A stretch of 64,000 bases of DNA from an uncultured Clostridia bacterium. GTDB taxonomy: Bacteria > Bacillota > Clostridia > TANB77 > CAG-508. The notes beneath the pieces are model-generated. The model worked only from the letters and a program-made list of their open reading frames with translations, had not been told where the DNA came from and did no database searches. The translations under genes and the position numbers were made by a program. Where the stretch lies: contig CAKPSF010000002.1 of the NCBI GenBank assembly GCA_934183305.1, positions 174,995 to 238,994 on the forward strand, written 5' to 3'. Positions 46,388-55,803 of this stretch are shown one piece after another. Every line of letters begins with the position of its first letter. Positions within the stretch are counted from its first letter, which is position 1.

Positions 46388-47536
46388 CTATTCAATTACT
46401 ATTAATGGAACTTCCATTTCTTCTTTGGTTAAACCACAATGTGTTGATTTTTTTACAGGTTTTCCATCTGCTAAATATGTTTGTAATCTAATTATTGAAT
46501 TTGAAATTGAAATCGCCAAATAATCCCCTATAAAATCATCTATTTTTTTGTGCTTGTCTCCATATCCAAGTATATGTTTTTTTAATACTTCTTCTTTTGA
46601 AAGTAATAAAAAGTCTTCAGAAAATTCCTTATTAAACAGTTTCTCAAATTCTTGTTTTTTATCTTCTTTTACCCAAAATGCAACAGCTCTAGATTCTAAG
46701 GATGCCGGCATTATTAAACAGTCCTGAATCTGTGGATATTCTAACAAATCGTATACCTTAGTTATATCTTTATGTCCATGATCAGCAGAAATAATTATTA
46801 ATGTGTCTTCTGGAAGCTCTTCCCTTAATTTTTCTATTTGTTTTTCTGCATCTATTACCATTTCTTTAGCTTCTTGAGATGCACACCCATATTTATGTAA
46901 AAGCCCATCAGGATTATCTGAATATGCAAATATAAAATTATTTTCATCTTTATTTTTACATATTAATTTTATGTTGTCACAAATTTCTGTTAAGTTGTTG
47001 GCTCTTAAACTTCTCTTTGATCTCCTATCAGAATATTCAGGTGTAATTTCATATGCTTTTGTTTCTTTAGAAGCATTTTCTATGCGGTTAAATATAGATT
47101 CATAATTCACAACGCTTTCAAATACATTAATCTTAGCTTTTGATATATCTTCTTTTAAATATGATTCTTTATGAGAAAGCATATCAATTGCTCTTCCATA
47201 TTCTTTAAAATATTGTGACCAAGCAATCCATCCACTTTCAAATGGCGGTTTTCCTGAATAATATGTAGTAAGTGCTGCTGTTGTTGTAGATGGGAAAACT
47301 GACGTTATACATTTTATATTATTTTTCATAAAATACCCATTTGGAGATATTGATTTTAATATATGTTCGCCCATTCCATCTAACACAATAAATACAATAT
47401 TTCTATACTTCTTTTCCAGTTTTTCATCTAGTACTTTTAGTGAATCGTGTTTAGTTTCAACATTATAGTATTTTAGTATTGATGTAATAAGATTTAAAAT
47501 GCTATTATTATAATCCGGATATCTAAGTTCTTGCAT
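46388..47536 (-). CDS. Alkaline-phosphatase-superfamily phosphodiesterase/pyrophosphatase
   Basis: 382 residues. The type I phosphodiesterase/nucleotide pyrophosphatase motifs are visible: VFIVLDGMGEHI (first metal Asp, about residue 54), SVFPSTTTAAL (nucleophile Thr, about 82), SADHGHKD (about 254) and THCGLT near the end (His ligand). There is no signal peptide, so it is probably cytoplasmic. The substrate could be a nucleotide or a phospho-sugar. Downstream of a small membrane protein gene; gap 33 bp, probably an operon. Confidence 0.8.
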   Translation of the reverse strand: MQELRYPDYNNSILNLITSILKYYNVETKHDSLKVLDEKLEKKYRNIVFIVLDGMGEHILKSISPNGYFMKNNIKCITSVFPSTTTAALTTYYSGKPPFESGWIAWSQYFKEYGRAIDMLSHKESYLKEDISKAKINVFESVVNYESIFNRIENASKETKAYEITPEYSDRRSKRSLRANNLTEICDNIKLICKNKDENNFIFAYSDNPDGLLHKYGCASQEAKEMVIDAEKQIEKLREELPEDTLIIISADHGHKDITKVYDLLEYPQIQDCLIMPASLESRAVAFWVKEDKKQEFEKLFNKEFSEDFLLLSKEEVLKKHILGYGDKHKKIDDFIGDYLAISISNSIIRLQTYLADGKPVKKSTHCGLTKEEMEVPLIVIE

Positions 47537-47569
47537 AATATTTTTTCTCCTTTTTATATTATTATTAAT

Positions 47570-48100
47570 TTACTGTTTAAAATTTAAAATTCTTCCAACT
47601 ATATGTACAATGCTTGTTGAATGTTCTTGTGCTATTACTTTTCCTGCAGCTTTTGAGCCTACTGTTACAGCTGCAACCACAGCACTTATTAAAAAGTCTA
47701 TATTTACTTGTATATTTAGCATATTGGTTATTTTTACTGCAATCATTGCACTAATCGCTCCACTTAATACTCCACAAATATCCCCTATAACATCACAACA
47801 AATATTAGCAACTTTTGCAGAATTTCTAATTAATTTTATTGATGATTTTGCACCTTTAATTTTTTTACTTGCTTTTGCATGAAAGTCTTCTTCACTTCCA
47901 ACTGTTACAGCCACACCAATAATATCGGTAATTACACCAAGTAATATAACCAGCAAAAGAATTATTATTGCTGGTATTAATCCTAATTTATTTATTGCGT
48001 TAGTTGATAAAAATGAAAATAACAAGGATAGTCCAAATGTAATTCCTAATACTTGGACAGCCCATGAATATTTCCATTTTTCTCGTTTATTCTTTTTCAA
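47570..48100 (-). CDS. Membrane protein, possibly DUF21/CorB-related
   Basis: 176 residues. Hydrophobic segments at about 12-30, 38-65 (LIPAIIILLLVILLGVITDIIG), 103-125 and 130-150. The stretch VTVGSEEDFHAKASKKIKGAKSS resembles the membrane part of proteins annotated as small CorB-like transporters in Clostridia. No CBS domain is present. The assignment is uncertain. Upstream of the phosphodiesterase gene. Confidence 0.55.
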   Translation of the reverse strand: MKKNKREKWKYSWAVQVLGITFGLSLLFSFLSTNAINKLGLIPAIIILLLVILLGVITDIIGVAVTVGSEEDFHAKASKKIKGAKSSIKLIRNSAKVANICCDVIGDICGVLSGAISAMIAVKITNMLNIQVNIDFLISAVVAAVTVGSKAAGKVIAQEHSTSIVHIVGRILNFKQ

Positions 48101-48383
48101 TTTTTACCTCATTTATTAATTATAATATTATATAGATGGTAAAAGTTTAGATAAATTTTACGGTTTAGGTCTAGTAGAATTTCTCTATTTTCTACCTCAC
48201 ATTACTGTTTGGCCGTTTCCATTTAAAGAAAATACTCAAAATATTTTTTGAAAACTAGATCGCCACTTAAATCCGTACCACAATCTCTAAACTTTCTTGC
48301 AATAAAACAAACATTCTAGAAGTTTTCCTTGAAATCTTGTTTACTATCATTAGTCTCTTTTGCAATAATAATTTCATAGCAAC

Positions 48384-48695
48384 AAATATAAATTTTATGG
48401 CCATTAAAATTTATATTTTTCTCACTAATCCCGAAGTCATCACTCAAGACAGGCTACTCTATACATTGTGTCTTGGCACTTTGCATAGGTTACACTTAAA
48501 AATGATTTTTTCAAGTCTCAACGAACATAGGAATTAATATATATGCCATTATATATCTTCCTATATTCTTTCTTCCTATAAACACACAAAGCTGGGCGTT
48601 TCGCGCATTTATAACAAGCTTCATAGATGTGCCATTTAGTGGATTTTTAGCCCCACCCTCATAATAGACAAGATTACTAGAATAATGCACCATCG
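48384..48695 (-). ncRNA. Candidate structured non-coding RNA (about 310 nt)
   Basis: This 630-bp gap has no convincing gene but holds a full transcription unit on the minus strand: promoter TTGCTA-17-TATAAT (48702-48730), about 310 nt, then a perfect 14-bp stem (48384-48397 with 48405-48418) and TTTGTT tail. The transcript is richer in G and C than the neighbours, with a GGGTGGGGCTAAAAATCC segment, a GCGCGAAACGCC loop, a hairpin AAGACA/TGTCTT and a long ATAGGAA/TTCCTAT stem. A 60-codon ORF (48511-48693) overlaps its start but lacks a ribosome site. The size is in the range of bacterial ornate RNAs; identity is unknown. Confidence 0.55.
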
Positions 48696-48701
48696 CTTTT
48701 A

Positions 48702-48730
48702 ATTATAACATATTTGGTAAAATTTAGCAA
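48702..48730 (-). promoter_or_regulatory. Promoter of the candidate non-coding RNA
   Basis: TTGCTA (48725-48730), 17 bp, TATAAT (48702-48707). It starts just after the gerW stop codon region. Confidence 0.65.
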
Positions 48731-48733
48731 GAT

Positions 48734-49342
48734 TTAGTCATCGTCATACTCATATTCGTCTTCAAACAAATCTTCCAATTCCTCTGCTATTTCTTTATTT
48801 TCTTCTTGTTTTTTTCTTTTAGGTGAATATTCAAGTTTTTCTTCTGTTGTTTTTGGCACCTTATTTATATGTGCTTTTTTAGTTTCTTCTTTTTTTGCAT
48901 CAATATTATTTTTATCCTTTTCTATTTCTTTTTTGGTCTCTATTATTTTACAGTTTTTGTTAAGTCTTTCAAATAAATCTGGAACATAGTCTAAAATTTT
49001 ATCTATGCATGAGCTATGATTAACTGGAAGCAATCTTACCTTTCCTTCTTCTACAATTAAAAATGCTATTGGGTTTATACTTACAGTTGCTCCACTTCCA
49101 CCACCAAATGGTAATCTATATTGAACTTTTTCGTCTTTGTCTTTTTTAGTATATTCGTCAATTGTTTCTCCTTTAAACTCACTTCCACCTGCAGCAAATC
49201 CAAAACACACTTTAGATATTGGAATTATTACAATATTATTTGATGTTTCAATTGGTTCTCCAATAATTGTATTAACATCAATCATATTTTCTATACTATT
49301 CATTGCTGTAAGCATAAGACCTTCTATTGGATGATTTTCCAT
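48734..49342 (-). CDS. ytfJ: GerW/YtfJ-family sporulation protein
   Basis: The conserved domain fills the first ~125 residues: MENHPIEGLMLTAMNSIENM, VIIPISKVCFGFAAGGSEF and the PFGGGSGATVSINPIAFLIV core. In Bacillus this protein is in the spore and affects germination. A Lys/Glu-rich tail of about 75 residues, ending in an acidic run (DLFEDEYEYDDD), is extra. The start at 49342 (AGGTGG 11 nt upstream) is preferred to a GTG at 49357. Overlaps the membrane protein upstream by 47 bp. Confidence 0.88.
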   Translation of the reverse strand: MENHPIEGLMLTAMNSIENMIDVNTIIGEPIETSNNIVIIPISKVCFGFAAGGSEFKGETIDEYTKKDKDEKVQYRLPFGGGSGATVSINPIAFLIVEEGKVRLLPVNHSSCIDKILDYVPDLFERLNKNCKIIETKKEIEKDKNNIDAKKEETKKAHINKVPKTTEEKLEYSPKRKKQEENKEIAEELEDLFEDEYEYDDD

Positions 49343-49913
49343 ATTTATCACTTCCACCTTTCTTTTTTAACAAATATAATGTATTTATAATATTTACAAT
49401 TTTTATACTAATTATACAATTTATAGAAATATTAATAATATTTTGATTTTGGTTTAAAAAGGAAACATTATTGTTATATCTACTACTTTCAAGTTTTTTT
49501 GAAATTAATATTGGAATTAAAGCATTAGAAATACTAAAAATGATTCCACTTAAAACATTATTGAATGTTGAGAAATATCCATTTATATTTAGTGTTTCAA
49601 TCATTACAGCATCACTTTTCAAGAATTTCTTTATTATTTTCTTTGATTCTTTGCTTATATTGACATTACTAAAATTAACTTTTCCAGATTTTAAAATTTT
49701 TATTATTTTTTTATTATCAATAGTTATTTTTAAAATTTTAACTCTATTAAATAGTAATATTGATAAATTTAATATAACTTTAAGTTTCAATTTACCTTTA
49801 ATATTTGATATATGTAATTGTTTTAATTCTATTTGAATATTTGATAATGCTAACAATAACATTGTAAGACTTGCTAATATTAAAATAGTAAGAAAAATAA
49901 AAACTAGTATCAT
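49296..49913 (-). CDS. DUF2953-like membrane protein
   Basis: 205 residues from the start at 49913, which has AAGGAG 6 nt upstream. One N-terminal transmembrane helix (MILVFIFLTILILASLTMLLLAL) and a second hydrophobic segment (about 165-185). The rest is Ile/Lys/Asn-rich and alternates like beta strands. In many Clostridia a DUF2953 protein lies between scpAB and ytfJ; position rather than motif supports this name. The 3' end overlaps gerW in another frame. Confidence 0.55.
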   Translation of the reverse strand: MILVFIFLTILILASLTMLLLALSNIQIELKQLHISNIKGKLKLKVILNLSILLFNRVKILKITIDNKKIIKILKSGKVNFSNVNISKESKKIIKKFLKSDAVMIETLNINGYFSTFNNVLSGIIFSISNALIPILISKKLESSRYNNNVSFLNQNQNIINISINCIISIKIVNIINTLYLLKKKGGSDKYGKSSNRRSYAYSNE

Positions 49914-49976
49914 AAGATTTCTCCTTAATACTAGTTTTAACATCTTTAATTCAATTTAAACAATTTTAGTGGGCTT

Positions 49977-50762
49977 TTAAAAAAGACTTGTTTTTGCCCC
50001 GTCCCCAAAAGAGTCATTTTTTGCTCTTTCTACTGTTATGTCTGCAAATAGTTCTTCTTGGGTTGTTTTTACTTTATTTCTTCTTGAGAGTTCTAATAGT
50101 CCATTAAATGCTGTTACAACTTCTTGTTTATTGCATTTTGATATTGAATATAGTTTATTGAACACAAATTTAGGTTTTTTTATAAGTTCTTTAAACATTT
50201 CTTTTACTTTACTTGCCACAGTATATGTTTCTGTTATTGCAATTTTCTCAATATTTTTAGCATTTTGATTTATTTTCTCATTGTTTCTTTGTACTATATT
50301 TTTATATATTTCAGGTAATATATCTGGAGTATATTCAACTTCTAGTTTCTGTTTTGGAAGTTCTATTGCTTCTGCTAATTTAAAATATCTTTTTGAAAAT
50401 TCTGCATAGCATTCTTTTAATTTTGTGGTTATTTCTTTATATTTTTTATATTCAATAATTCTTTCTATCAATTGTTCTTCTGTAAGTTCTTCCTCATTTT
50501 CTACTTGATTTGGAAGTAATCCTTTTGATTTTATAAACAATAATGTTGAAGCCATTATTATAAATTCACTTGTAACCTCTAGATTTGCTTCTTCCATTGC
50601 ATTTATATATTCTATATATTGATCTGCAATTTCGCTTATTTTTATGTCGTATATGTTCATTTTATTTTTATCAATAAGATGGCATAATAAATCTAGTGGT
50701 CCTTCAAAGTTATCAATTTTTATTGCATATTTATTTGATTCTAATGTTAATACGTTTTGCAT
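49977..50762 (-). CDS. scpA: Segregation and condensation protein A
   Basis: The kleisin that closes the Smc ring. N-terminal domain: YAIKIDNFEGPLDLLCHLIDKNKMNIYDIKI; the C-terminal winged helix has TAFNGLLELSRRNKV and ends VERAKND. The last ten residues (FGDGAKTSLF) come from the 25-bp repeat at 49985-50009, which has replaced or extended the natural end. scpB, normally the next gene, is absent. Confidence 0.9.
   Translation of the reverse strand: MQNVLTLESNKYAIKIDNFEGPLDLLCHLIDKNKMNIYDIKISEIADQYIEYINAMEEANLEVTSEFIIMASTLLFIKSKGLLPNQVENEEELTEEQLIERIIEYKKYKEITTKLKECYAEFSKRYFKLAEAIELPKQKLEVEYTPDILPEIYKNIVQRNNEKINQNAKNIEKIAITETYTVASKVKEMFKELIKKPKFVFNKLYSISKCNKQEVVTAFNGLLELSRRNKVKTTQEELFADITVERAKNDSFGDGAKTSLF
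49985..50009 (-). repeat. 25-bp interspersed repeat, copy 2
   Basis: Identical to 17533-17557. Read in frame it encodes part of the ScpA C-terminus. Flanks GACT/AGTC could close a hairpin, with six T after it on the minus strand. Confidence 0.75.
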
Positions 50763-50778
50763 TTTAATTCTCCAATTT

Positions 50779-51216
50779 TTATTCTTCTTTTATAGCCTCT
50801 TCTGTATATCCTTTTTTTCTTAAGTAATTATTTATTTCAGTTCTATCCATTGTTTGAGATTTTTTTAAAATTATTTTCTTTGCTGAATTTATTTCATATT
50901 CATAAAGTTCTTCTTGATGCTCGTTAAAGTAATCTTCAATTAAATTACTCGAAATACCTTTAGAAAATAATTTATATTTTATCTCTTTTCTTGATAGATT
51001 ATTTAAAGCCATAAATTCATTTACAGATCTTTCAATATATTGCATATCACTTAAGTATCCTGCTTCTTTAACGTATTCTATTATATCATTTAATAGATTT
51101 TCTTCAAGTGTTTTTGAGAATTTATTTCTAACTTCATATTCCGTTCTTTTTTTATACATTATATAATTCATAACTTTTGTTTTTGCTTTATCAAATTCTT
51201 CTATTGAATAATCCAT
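50779..51216 (-). CDS. recX: Regulatory protein RecX
   Basis: Limits RecA filament growth. Three helical repeats, with the family pattern ALKYIMYKKRTE-like VMNYIMYKKRTEYEVRNKF near residues 14-32, then IIEYVKEAGYLSDMQYIERSV, and KLFSKGISSNLIEDYF. About 145 residues, at the short end for the family. Directly downstream of recA and overlapping or touching its stop. The start is uncertain between 51216 and 51237. Confidence 0.82.
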   Translation of the reverse strand: MDYSIEEFDKAKTKVMNYIMYKKRTEYEVRNKFSKTLEENLLNDIIEYVKEAGYLSDMQYIERSVNEFMALNNLSRKEIKYKLFSKGISSNLIEDYFNEHQEELYEYEINSAKKIILKKSQTMDRTEINNYLRKKGYTEEAIKEE

Positions 51217-51217
51217 T

Positions 51218-52261
51218 TTATTCTTCTGAGTCATCAACCTCTTCTTCTCCTAAACTCTTCTCAAACGCTTCTGAAAATTTTGCTCTTATTTTTTCCTCGA
51301 TATCTTTCATCATTTCTGGATGTTCTTTTAAATATTGTTTTACGTTTTCTCTTCCTTGGCCTATTCTTTCGCCATTATAACTAAACCAAGAACCGCTTTT
51401 TTCAACAATATCAAGATTAACTCCTATATCTAGTATATTTCCTTCTTTTGATATTCCTTTTCCATATACTATATCAAATTCTGCTTCTCTAAATGGTGGA
51501 GCAACTTTATTTTTAACTACTTTAACTCTTGCTCTGTTTCCTACCACATCTCCATCTTGTTTTATATTTTCTATTTTTCTAATATCTAGTCTTACAGAAG
51601 CATAATATTTAAGTGCTCTACCACCTGTTGTTGTTTCTGGATTACCAAACATTACTCCAACTTTTTCTCTTAATTGATTTATAAATATAAGAACTGTTTT
51701 TGATTTATTTATTGCACCTGCTAATTTTCTTAAAGCTTGTGACATAAGTCTTGCTTGAAGTCCTATATGAGAATCTCCCATATCTCCATCTATTTCAGCC
51801 TTTGGAACTAATGCTGCAACAGAGTCTACTACTATAACATCCAATGCTCCACTTCTTATTAAAGCTTCTGCTATTTCTAATGCTTGTTCACCAGTATCTG
51901 GTTGTGAAACTATTAGGTTATCTATATCTACTCCTAAGTGTTTGGCATAAACTGGATCTAATGCGTGTTCTGCATCTATAAAAGCTGCTTCTCCATTCAT
52001 TTTTTGTGCTTCTGCTATTATATGTAATGCTAATGTAGTTTTACCAGATGATTCTGGTCCATATATTTCTACAATTCTTCCTCTAGGAACTCCTCCTATT
52101 CCTAGTGCTATGTCTAAACCTAATGCTCCCGTAGGTATAGCCTCTATATTCATTGCTTGGAATTCTCCAAGTTTCATAACTGATCCCTTTCCAAATTGTT
52201 TTTCAATTTGCCCCATTGCTGCTTCTAAAGCTCTTTTCTTTTCTGGATTTTCATTTGCCAT
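51218..52261 (-). CDS. recA: Recombinase RecA
   Basis: Strand exchange and SOS co-protease. Begins with the usual [25 protein letters not shown]; Walker A is [11 protein letters not shown] (about residue 66), Walker [14 protein letters not shown], and loop 2 has [17 protein letters not shown]. 347 residues with an acidic end. The start at 52261 fits the family. A possible SOS box lies just downstream of its promoter. Confidence 0.97.
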   Translation of the reverse strand: MANENPEKKRALEAAMGQIEKQFGKGSVMKLGEFQAMNIEAIPTGALGLDIALGIGGVPRGRIVEIYGPESSGKTTLALHIIAEAQKMNGEAAFIDAEHALDPVYAKHLGVDIDNLIVSQPDTGEQALEIAEALIRSGALDVIVVDSVAALVPKAEIDGDMGDSHIGLQARLMSQALRKLAGAINKSKTVLIFINQLREKVGVMFGNPETTTGGRALKYYASVRLDIRKIENIKQDGDVVGNRARVKVVKNKVAPPFREAEFDIVYGKGISKEGNILDIGVNLDIVEKSGSWFSYNGERIGQGRENVKQYLKEHPEMMKDIEEKIRAKFSEAFEKSLGEEEVDDSEE

Positions 52262-52310
52262 AAAAATTACCATTCCTTCCTTTTTGTATACTTAACAATT
52301 TTCCAAACTT

Positions 52311-52322
52311 AAACATTTGTTT
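52311..52322. promoter_or_regulatory. Candidate LexA/SOS box of recA
   Basis: AAACAAATGTTT on the minus strand. It is two steps from the Gram-positive SOS consensus (GAAC-N4-GTTC) and lies just past the -10 box, where LexA would block recA. Confidence 0.4.
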
Positions 52323-52332
52323 GTATATTTGT

Positions 52333-52360
52333 ATTATATATTAAAAAAAATATTTGTCAA
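52333..52360 (-). promoter_or_regulatory. Promoter of recA
   Basis: TTGACA (52355-52360), 16 bp, TATAAT (52333-52338). Confidence 0.75.
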
Positions 52361-52376
52361 CAGTTTTTTAAAAAAA

Positions 52377-53993
52377 TTATTCTTTTTTATATTCTCTATA
52401 CCAATTTTCTATTTTATAAAATAAATTATATGAATTTGGTGATATATTACCCTTTAAATTAGTAGAATATATCATTGTATTTTGATTAAAAAATAGGCTT
52501 ATATATGGAACTTCATCATTATAAATTTCTACTATTCTTGAATACTTTTGTTTTATTTCGTTTTCATCTGTGCTATTTTTTACTTCGTCTAATAAGTCAG
52601 TTATCTCTTCGTTTTGATAATTTGCTATATTAGAATTGCCAAAATATTTATCTAAAGATGGACTATAACTATAACTTGAGTTTAGTAGTATCATATCATA
52701 GTTCTTGTTTTTTAAATAAGTATTATACTGCTTGTTATCAACATCTTTTATAGTTATTATCATTCCTATACTTTCTAATTGTTCTTTTATTTTTTTTGAT
52801 ACCTTAACCATATAACTATCTTCTTTATTTACAATTAGATTTAATTCAATTTTTAAATATTTATTTTTTACTGTTTTTCTCCATTTTTTAGAAGTGTATT
52901 TCCATCCGTTATCCAAAAGTAAATTTTTAGCAGTATTTGCATCATATGTCATAACAGAATTATTTTTATCATAAACATAGCTTCCAAAGTCTAATGGAAA
53001 ATTAGAAATTCTGTTTTTTTCGTTATATACATCCCTTATAATTTCATTTTTGTCTATTGCTGAATTTATAGCTTGTCTTACTTCTTTATTAGAAAGTATA
53101 TTATTACTACAATTTAGTGAAATATATGAATAATTTCTATTTATATACTCAATTTTATTATAGTTTACATTTTTCAAATAATCTTCAATCTCTCTATTAG
53201 AAGTTGTAAATATATCTATTTCTCCTGTTTTAAATGCATTTATTGCACCTGTTAATGAATCATATAGTTTTAATGTTATTGTATCTAATTTCAAATCTTC
53301 TGTAACGTTTTCCCTTATGCTTTTCTTAAGTAGTATGCTATTATTCTCTGTTTCAGATATATAAAACATTCCAGTTCCAACAGGTTTTATATTTTTGTTT
53401 TCTAATTTAAAGTTATCTTTATCAAAATATTTGCTTGAAACTATTGGAAAGATAAGATTATATTCAAAATACGGAATTTCTTTATTTAATTTTATCTTTA
53501 TTGTATACTCATCTATTTTTTCTACTTCTTCTATATCTTTCACGTTATAGTAATATACAGAAGCATTTTCTAAATCTTTTAAAATGTCTATTGTAAAAAA
53601 TACATCTGACGAATCAAATTTATTTCCATCTTGCCATTTTATGTTTTCTTTTAATTTTATTATATATGTTTTGTTGTCAAGTTTTGAACATTCTTTTGCC
53701 AATGCATCCGTAAGTTTATAATCTTCTGTGAGCATAAATAATGGTTCAAAAATTAATCTTGATATATCTTGAACATTTTTATTATTGCTTAATATTGGAT
53801 TTATATTATCAAATTCTATTATCCCTATTCTTATATTATTTGAGATTAAGGTTTCTTTTTCTTTTGAGAAATTGGTTTGGAACAAAGAACTATTATCTTT
53901 TTTATTTCCCCAAAACAAATTTATATATAAAGCTGAAACACCTAAAACTATTATTAAAATTATAAATATTAATTTCAAATATGAGTTTTGCAT
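52377..53993 (-). CDS. Family 5 extracellular solute (peptide)-binding protein
   Basis: 538 residues. An N-terminal anchor (LIFIILIIVLGVSALYINLFW) without a lipobox Cys, then the SBP_bac_5 fold: LIFEPLFMLTEDYKLTDALAKE, WQDGNKFDSSDVFFTIDIL (the family signature) and NSAIDKNEIIRDVYNE. Usually delivers peptides or nickel to an ABC permease. No permease genes are nearby, and the missing lipobox is unusual for a Gram-positive protein. It could be a membrane-tethered sensor part. Confidence 0.85.
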   Translation of the reverse strand: MQNSYLKLIFIILIIVLGVSALYINLFWGNKKDNSSLFQTNFSKEKETLISNNIRIGIIEFDNINPILSNNKNVQDISRLIFEPLFMLTEDYKLTDALAKECSKLDNKTYIIKLKENIKWQDGNKFDSSDVFFTIDILKDLENASVYYYNVKDIEEVEKIDEYTIKIKLNKEIPYFEYNLIFPIVSSKYFDKDNFKLENKNIKPVGTGMFYISETENNSILLKKSIRENVTEDLKLDTITLKLYDSLTGAINAFKTGEIDIFTTSNREIEDYLKNVNYNKIEYINRNYSYISLNCSNNILSNKEVRQAINSAIDKNEIIRDVYNEKNRISNFPLDFGSYVYDKNNSVMTYDANTAKNLLLDNGWKYTSKKWRKTVKNKYLKIELNLIVNKEDSYMVKVSKKIKEQLESIGMIITIKDVDNKQYNTYLKNKNYDMILLNSSYSYSPSLDKYFGNSNIANYQNEEITDLLDEVKNSTDENEIKQKYSRIVEIYNDEVPYISLFFNQNTMIYSTNLKGNISPNSYNLFYKIENWYREYKKE

Positions 53994-54095
53994 TTTTCTC
54001 TCCTATTTATTAATATACATATAATATATATTATTTTTTAATTCTTTTCAATAATAAAATAAACTATCTTTTCTGTGATAAATTATTTATTATAC

Positions 54096-54121
54096 AAAAA
54101 AAGTGGCGTAGCCACTTTTTT
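54096..54121 (-). terminator. Terminator of spoVS
   Basis: AAAAAAAGTGGC-GTA-GCCACTTTTTT (54096-54121), tight loop and T-run. Confidence 0.85.
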
Positions 54122-54154
54122 ATCATATATGGAAAATTTATCATTTTCTTATTT

Positions 54155-54418
54155 TTACAATCTAGATTCCACAATTATTTTTATTCCTGTTCTGTCTTCA
54201 CCTTCAACCTCCACTTCGGCAAACGCTGGTACACATACTAAGTCAACTCCTGATGGAGCTACAAATCCTCTTGCAATAGCTACAGCTTTAATTGCTTGAT
54301 TTAATGCTCCTGCTCCTATTGCTTGCATTTCTGCTTTGTTAGACTCCTTAACTAACCCTGCTATTGCCCCTGCAACTGAATTTGGATTTGATTTTGCTGA
54401 AATTTTTAAAACTTCCAT
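54155..54418 (-). CDS. spoVS: Stage V sporulation protein S
   Basis: A small Alba-like nucleic-acid-binding protein that affects spore formation and is widespread in Clostridia. 87 residues: MEVLKISAKSNPNSVAGAIAG, MQAIGAGALNQAIKAVAIARGF and the DLVCVPAFAEVEVEGEDRTGI core, all near-identical to the family. The start at 54418 follows AGGAGG. Located after ymdB, the common order. Confidence 0.95.
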   Translation of the reverse strand: MEVLKISAKSNPNSVAGAIAGLVKESNKAEMQAIGAGALNQAIKAVAIARGFVAPSGVDLVCVPAFAEVEVEGEDRTGIKIIVESRL

Positions 54419-54535
54419 TTCTTTCCTCCTAAATATAAATTTTGTTTCATTTGTGAACAATTATATTTATATTATATCAGTGTAACTTTGTCTAGTCTTT
54501 TTTGGAAATTATTGGTAATTTCGTATTTTCTTTTT

Positions 54536-55306
54536 CTACATATTTATTCTTGTAATTCTTTCTATTCGACCGTTTTCGTCATTAATACAGAACATACAAC
54601 TATTAAGTCTACAATCTCCCTCTGCAATTTTATACTTTTCTGGAAGTGTAGTTACAAATCTTTTTATTGATGCTTTTTTATCCATACCTATAACTGAATT
54701 TATTGGTCCAGTCATTCCTATATCTGTAATATATGCTGTTCCATTAGGAAGTATCATTTCGTCCGATGTTTGCACATGTGTATGTGTTCCAAATATTATA
54801 TTTGCTTTTCCATCTAAATAATTAGCAAAAGCAATTTTTTCTGCTGTTGCTTCTGCATGAAAATCTATAATTATATAATCTACTTTATCTTTTATTTTAT
54901 TAATAATTTCTTCTACTATCAAAAATGGGTTTTCTGTTAATATTCCCATGTTGGTTCTACCCAATGCATTAATTACTGCAATCTTTTTATTTTTACACTT
55001 ATATATATTATAGCCTTTTCCGCATACACCTTTAGGGTAGTTGGCAGGTCTTATCAATTTTTCATCATCAAGAATATTAAAGACATCTTTTTTTGCCCAA
55101 GTATGATTACCTAAAGTAACTACATCTGCTCCAGCAAATAAAATTTGTTTAAATAATTTTTCAGTAATTCCCATTCCTCCTGCAACGTTTTCTCCATTTA
55201 CAATTACAAAATCTATTTTTTCTCTTTGTTTTAAGTTAGGTAATATTTCTTTTAATTTATTTAGCCCACTTTCTCCAACAATATCTCCAACTGCTAAAAT
55301 TTTCAT
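54536..55306 (-). CDS. ymdB: YmdB-family metallophosphoesterase
   Basis: A phosphodiesterase, in Bacillus acting on 2',3'-cyclic nucleotides and affecting biofilm and motility choice. Metal motifs: GDIVGESG (residues 7-14), VNGENVAGGMG (about 40), TLGNHTWAK (about 68), FHAEATAEK (about 148) and GTHTHVQTSDE (about 175). The start at 55306 follows GAAAGGA. rny lies upstream, but a single plus-strand gene is inserted between the two. Confidence 0.93.
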   Translation of the reverse strand: MKILAVGDIVGESGLNKLKEILPNLKQREKIDFVIVNGENVAGGMGITEKLFKQILFAGADVVTLGNHTWAKKDVFNILDDEKLIRPANYPKGVCGKGYNIYKCKNKKIAVINALGRTNMGILTENPFLIVEEIINKIKDKVDYIIIDFHAEATAEKIAFANYLDGKANIIFGTHTHVQTSDEMILPNGTAYITDIGMTGPINSVIGMDKKASIKRFVTTLPEKYKIAEGDCRLNSCMFCINDENGRIERITRINM

Positions 55307-55388
55307 TTTACTTTTTCCTTTCATTTTTACTTATTATATAATACTATATTTTTAAAATTAATGCAAATCCAGATATGATTTACATAAT

Positions 55389-55417
55389 TTGATTTTCGGT
55401 TTTGTTTATGTTATAAT
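55389..55417 (+). promoter_or_regulatory. Promoter of the orphan gene at 55476
   Basis: TTGATT (55389-55394), 17 bp, TATAAT (55412-55417). Confidence 0.7.
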
Positions 55418-55475
55418 AATTTTATACCATTGTGTTTTTTTAGATGGTAAATAGCTAAAAGGAGGTCATTTTATA

Positions 55476-55799
55476 ATGACTGGCAAAAGTATTGTTAATG
55501 CTGTTCGGCTGAACCCCAATGATTTTCCTAACTTTAGCAAAACTGTTGTTAATCTTTACGATGGTAAAGATAGAATTAACGAACACGAAAGTGTAAAATA
55601 TGTTGAAAACATATTTGCTAAAAACGAAAAGGAAGGCAAACGTTTTGCCAATTGGCTTAACTCACTTGAGAAGTCTCCTGTTTCACCTATTGATATATTA
55701 ATAGATGAAACACATGTGATTGTTTTTTATAAAACCTCACATTCTAAGGTTTTCTCAAGAATACCATCATCCATGGATGATTTAGATTTCATGGCTTAA
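55476..55799 (+). CDS. Orphan protein of unknown function (107 aa)
   Basis: No family recognised. A soluble protein with a start MTGKSIVNAVRLNPNDFPNF, a central charged helix (KYVENIFAKNEKEGKRFANW) and a beta-rich end (IDILIDETHVIVFYKTSHSKVF). Base use is visibly richer in C and G (CGG, CCC, AAC, CGT) than rny and ymdB, between which it is inserted on the opposite strand. AAAGGAGG, a consensus-like promoter and a terminator make it a self-contained unit. Confidence 0.7.
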   Translation: MTGKSIVNAVRLNPNDFPNFSKTVVNLYDGKDRINEHESVKYVENIFAKNEKEGKRFANWLNSLEKSPVSPIDILIDETHVIVFYKTSHSKVFSRIPSSMDDLDFMA

Positions 55800-55803
55800 A
55801 CCA

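Noticed and set aside
48511..48693. 60-codon ORF on the minus strand
   Set aside because: No ribosome binding site, no recognisable domain, and it lies within a transcript with RNA-like hairpins; I prefer the non-coding interpretation.
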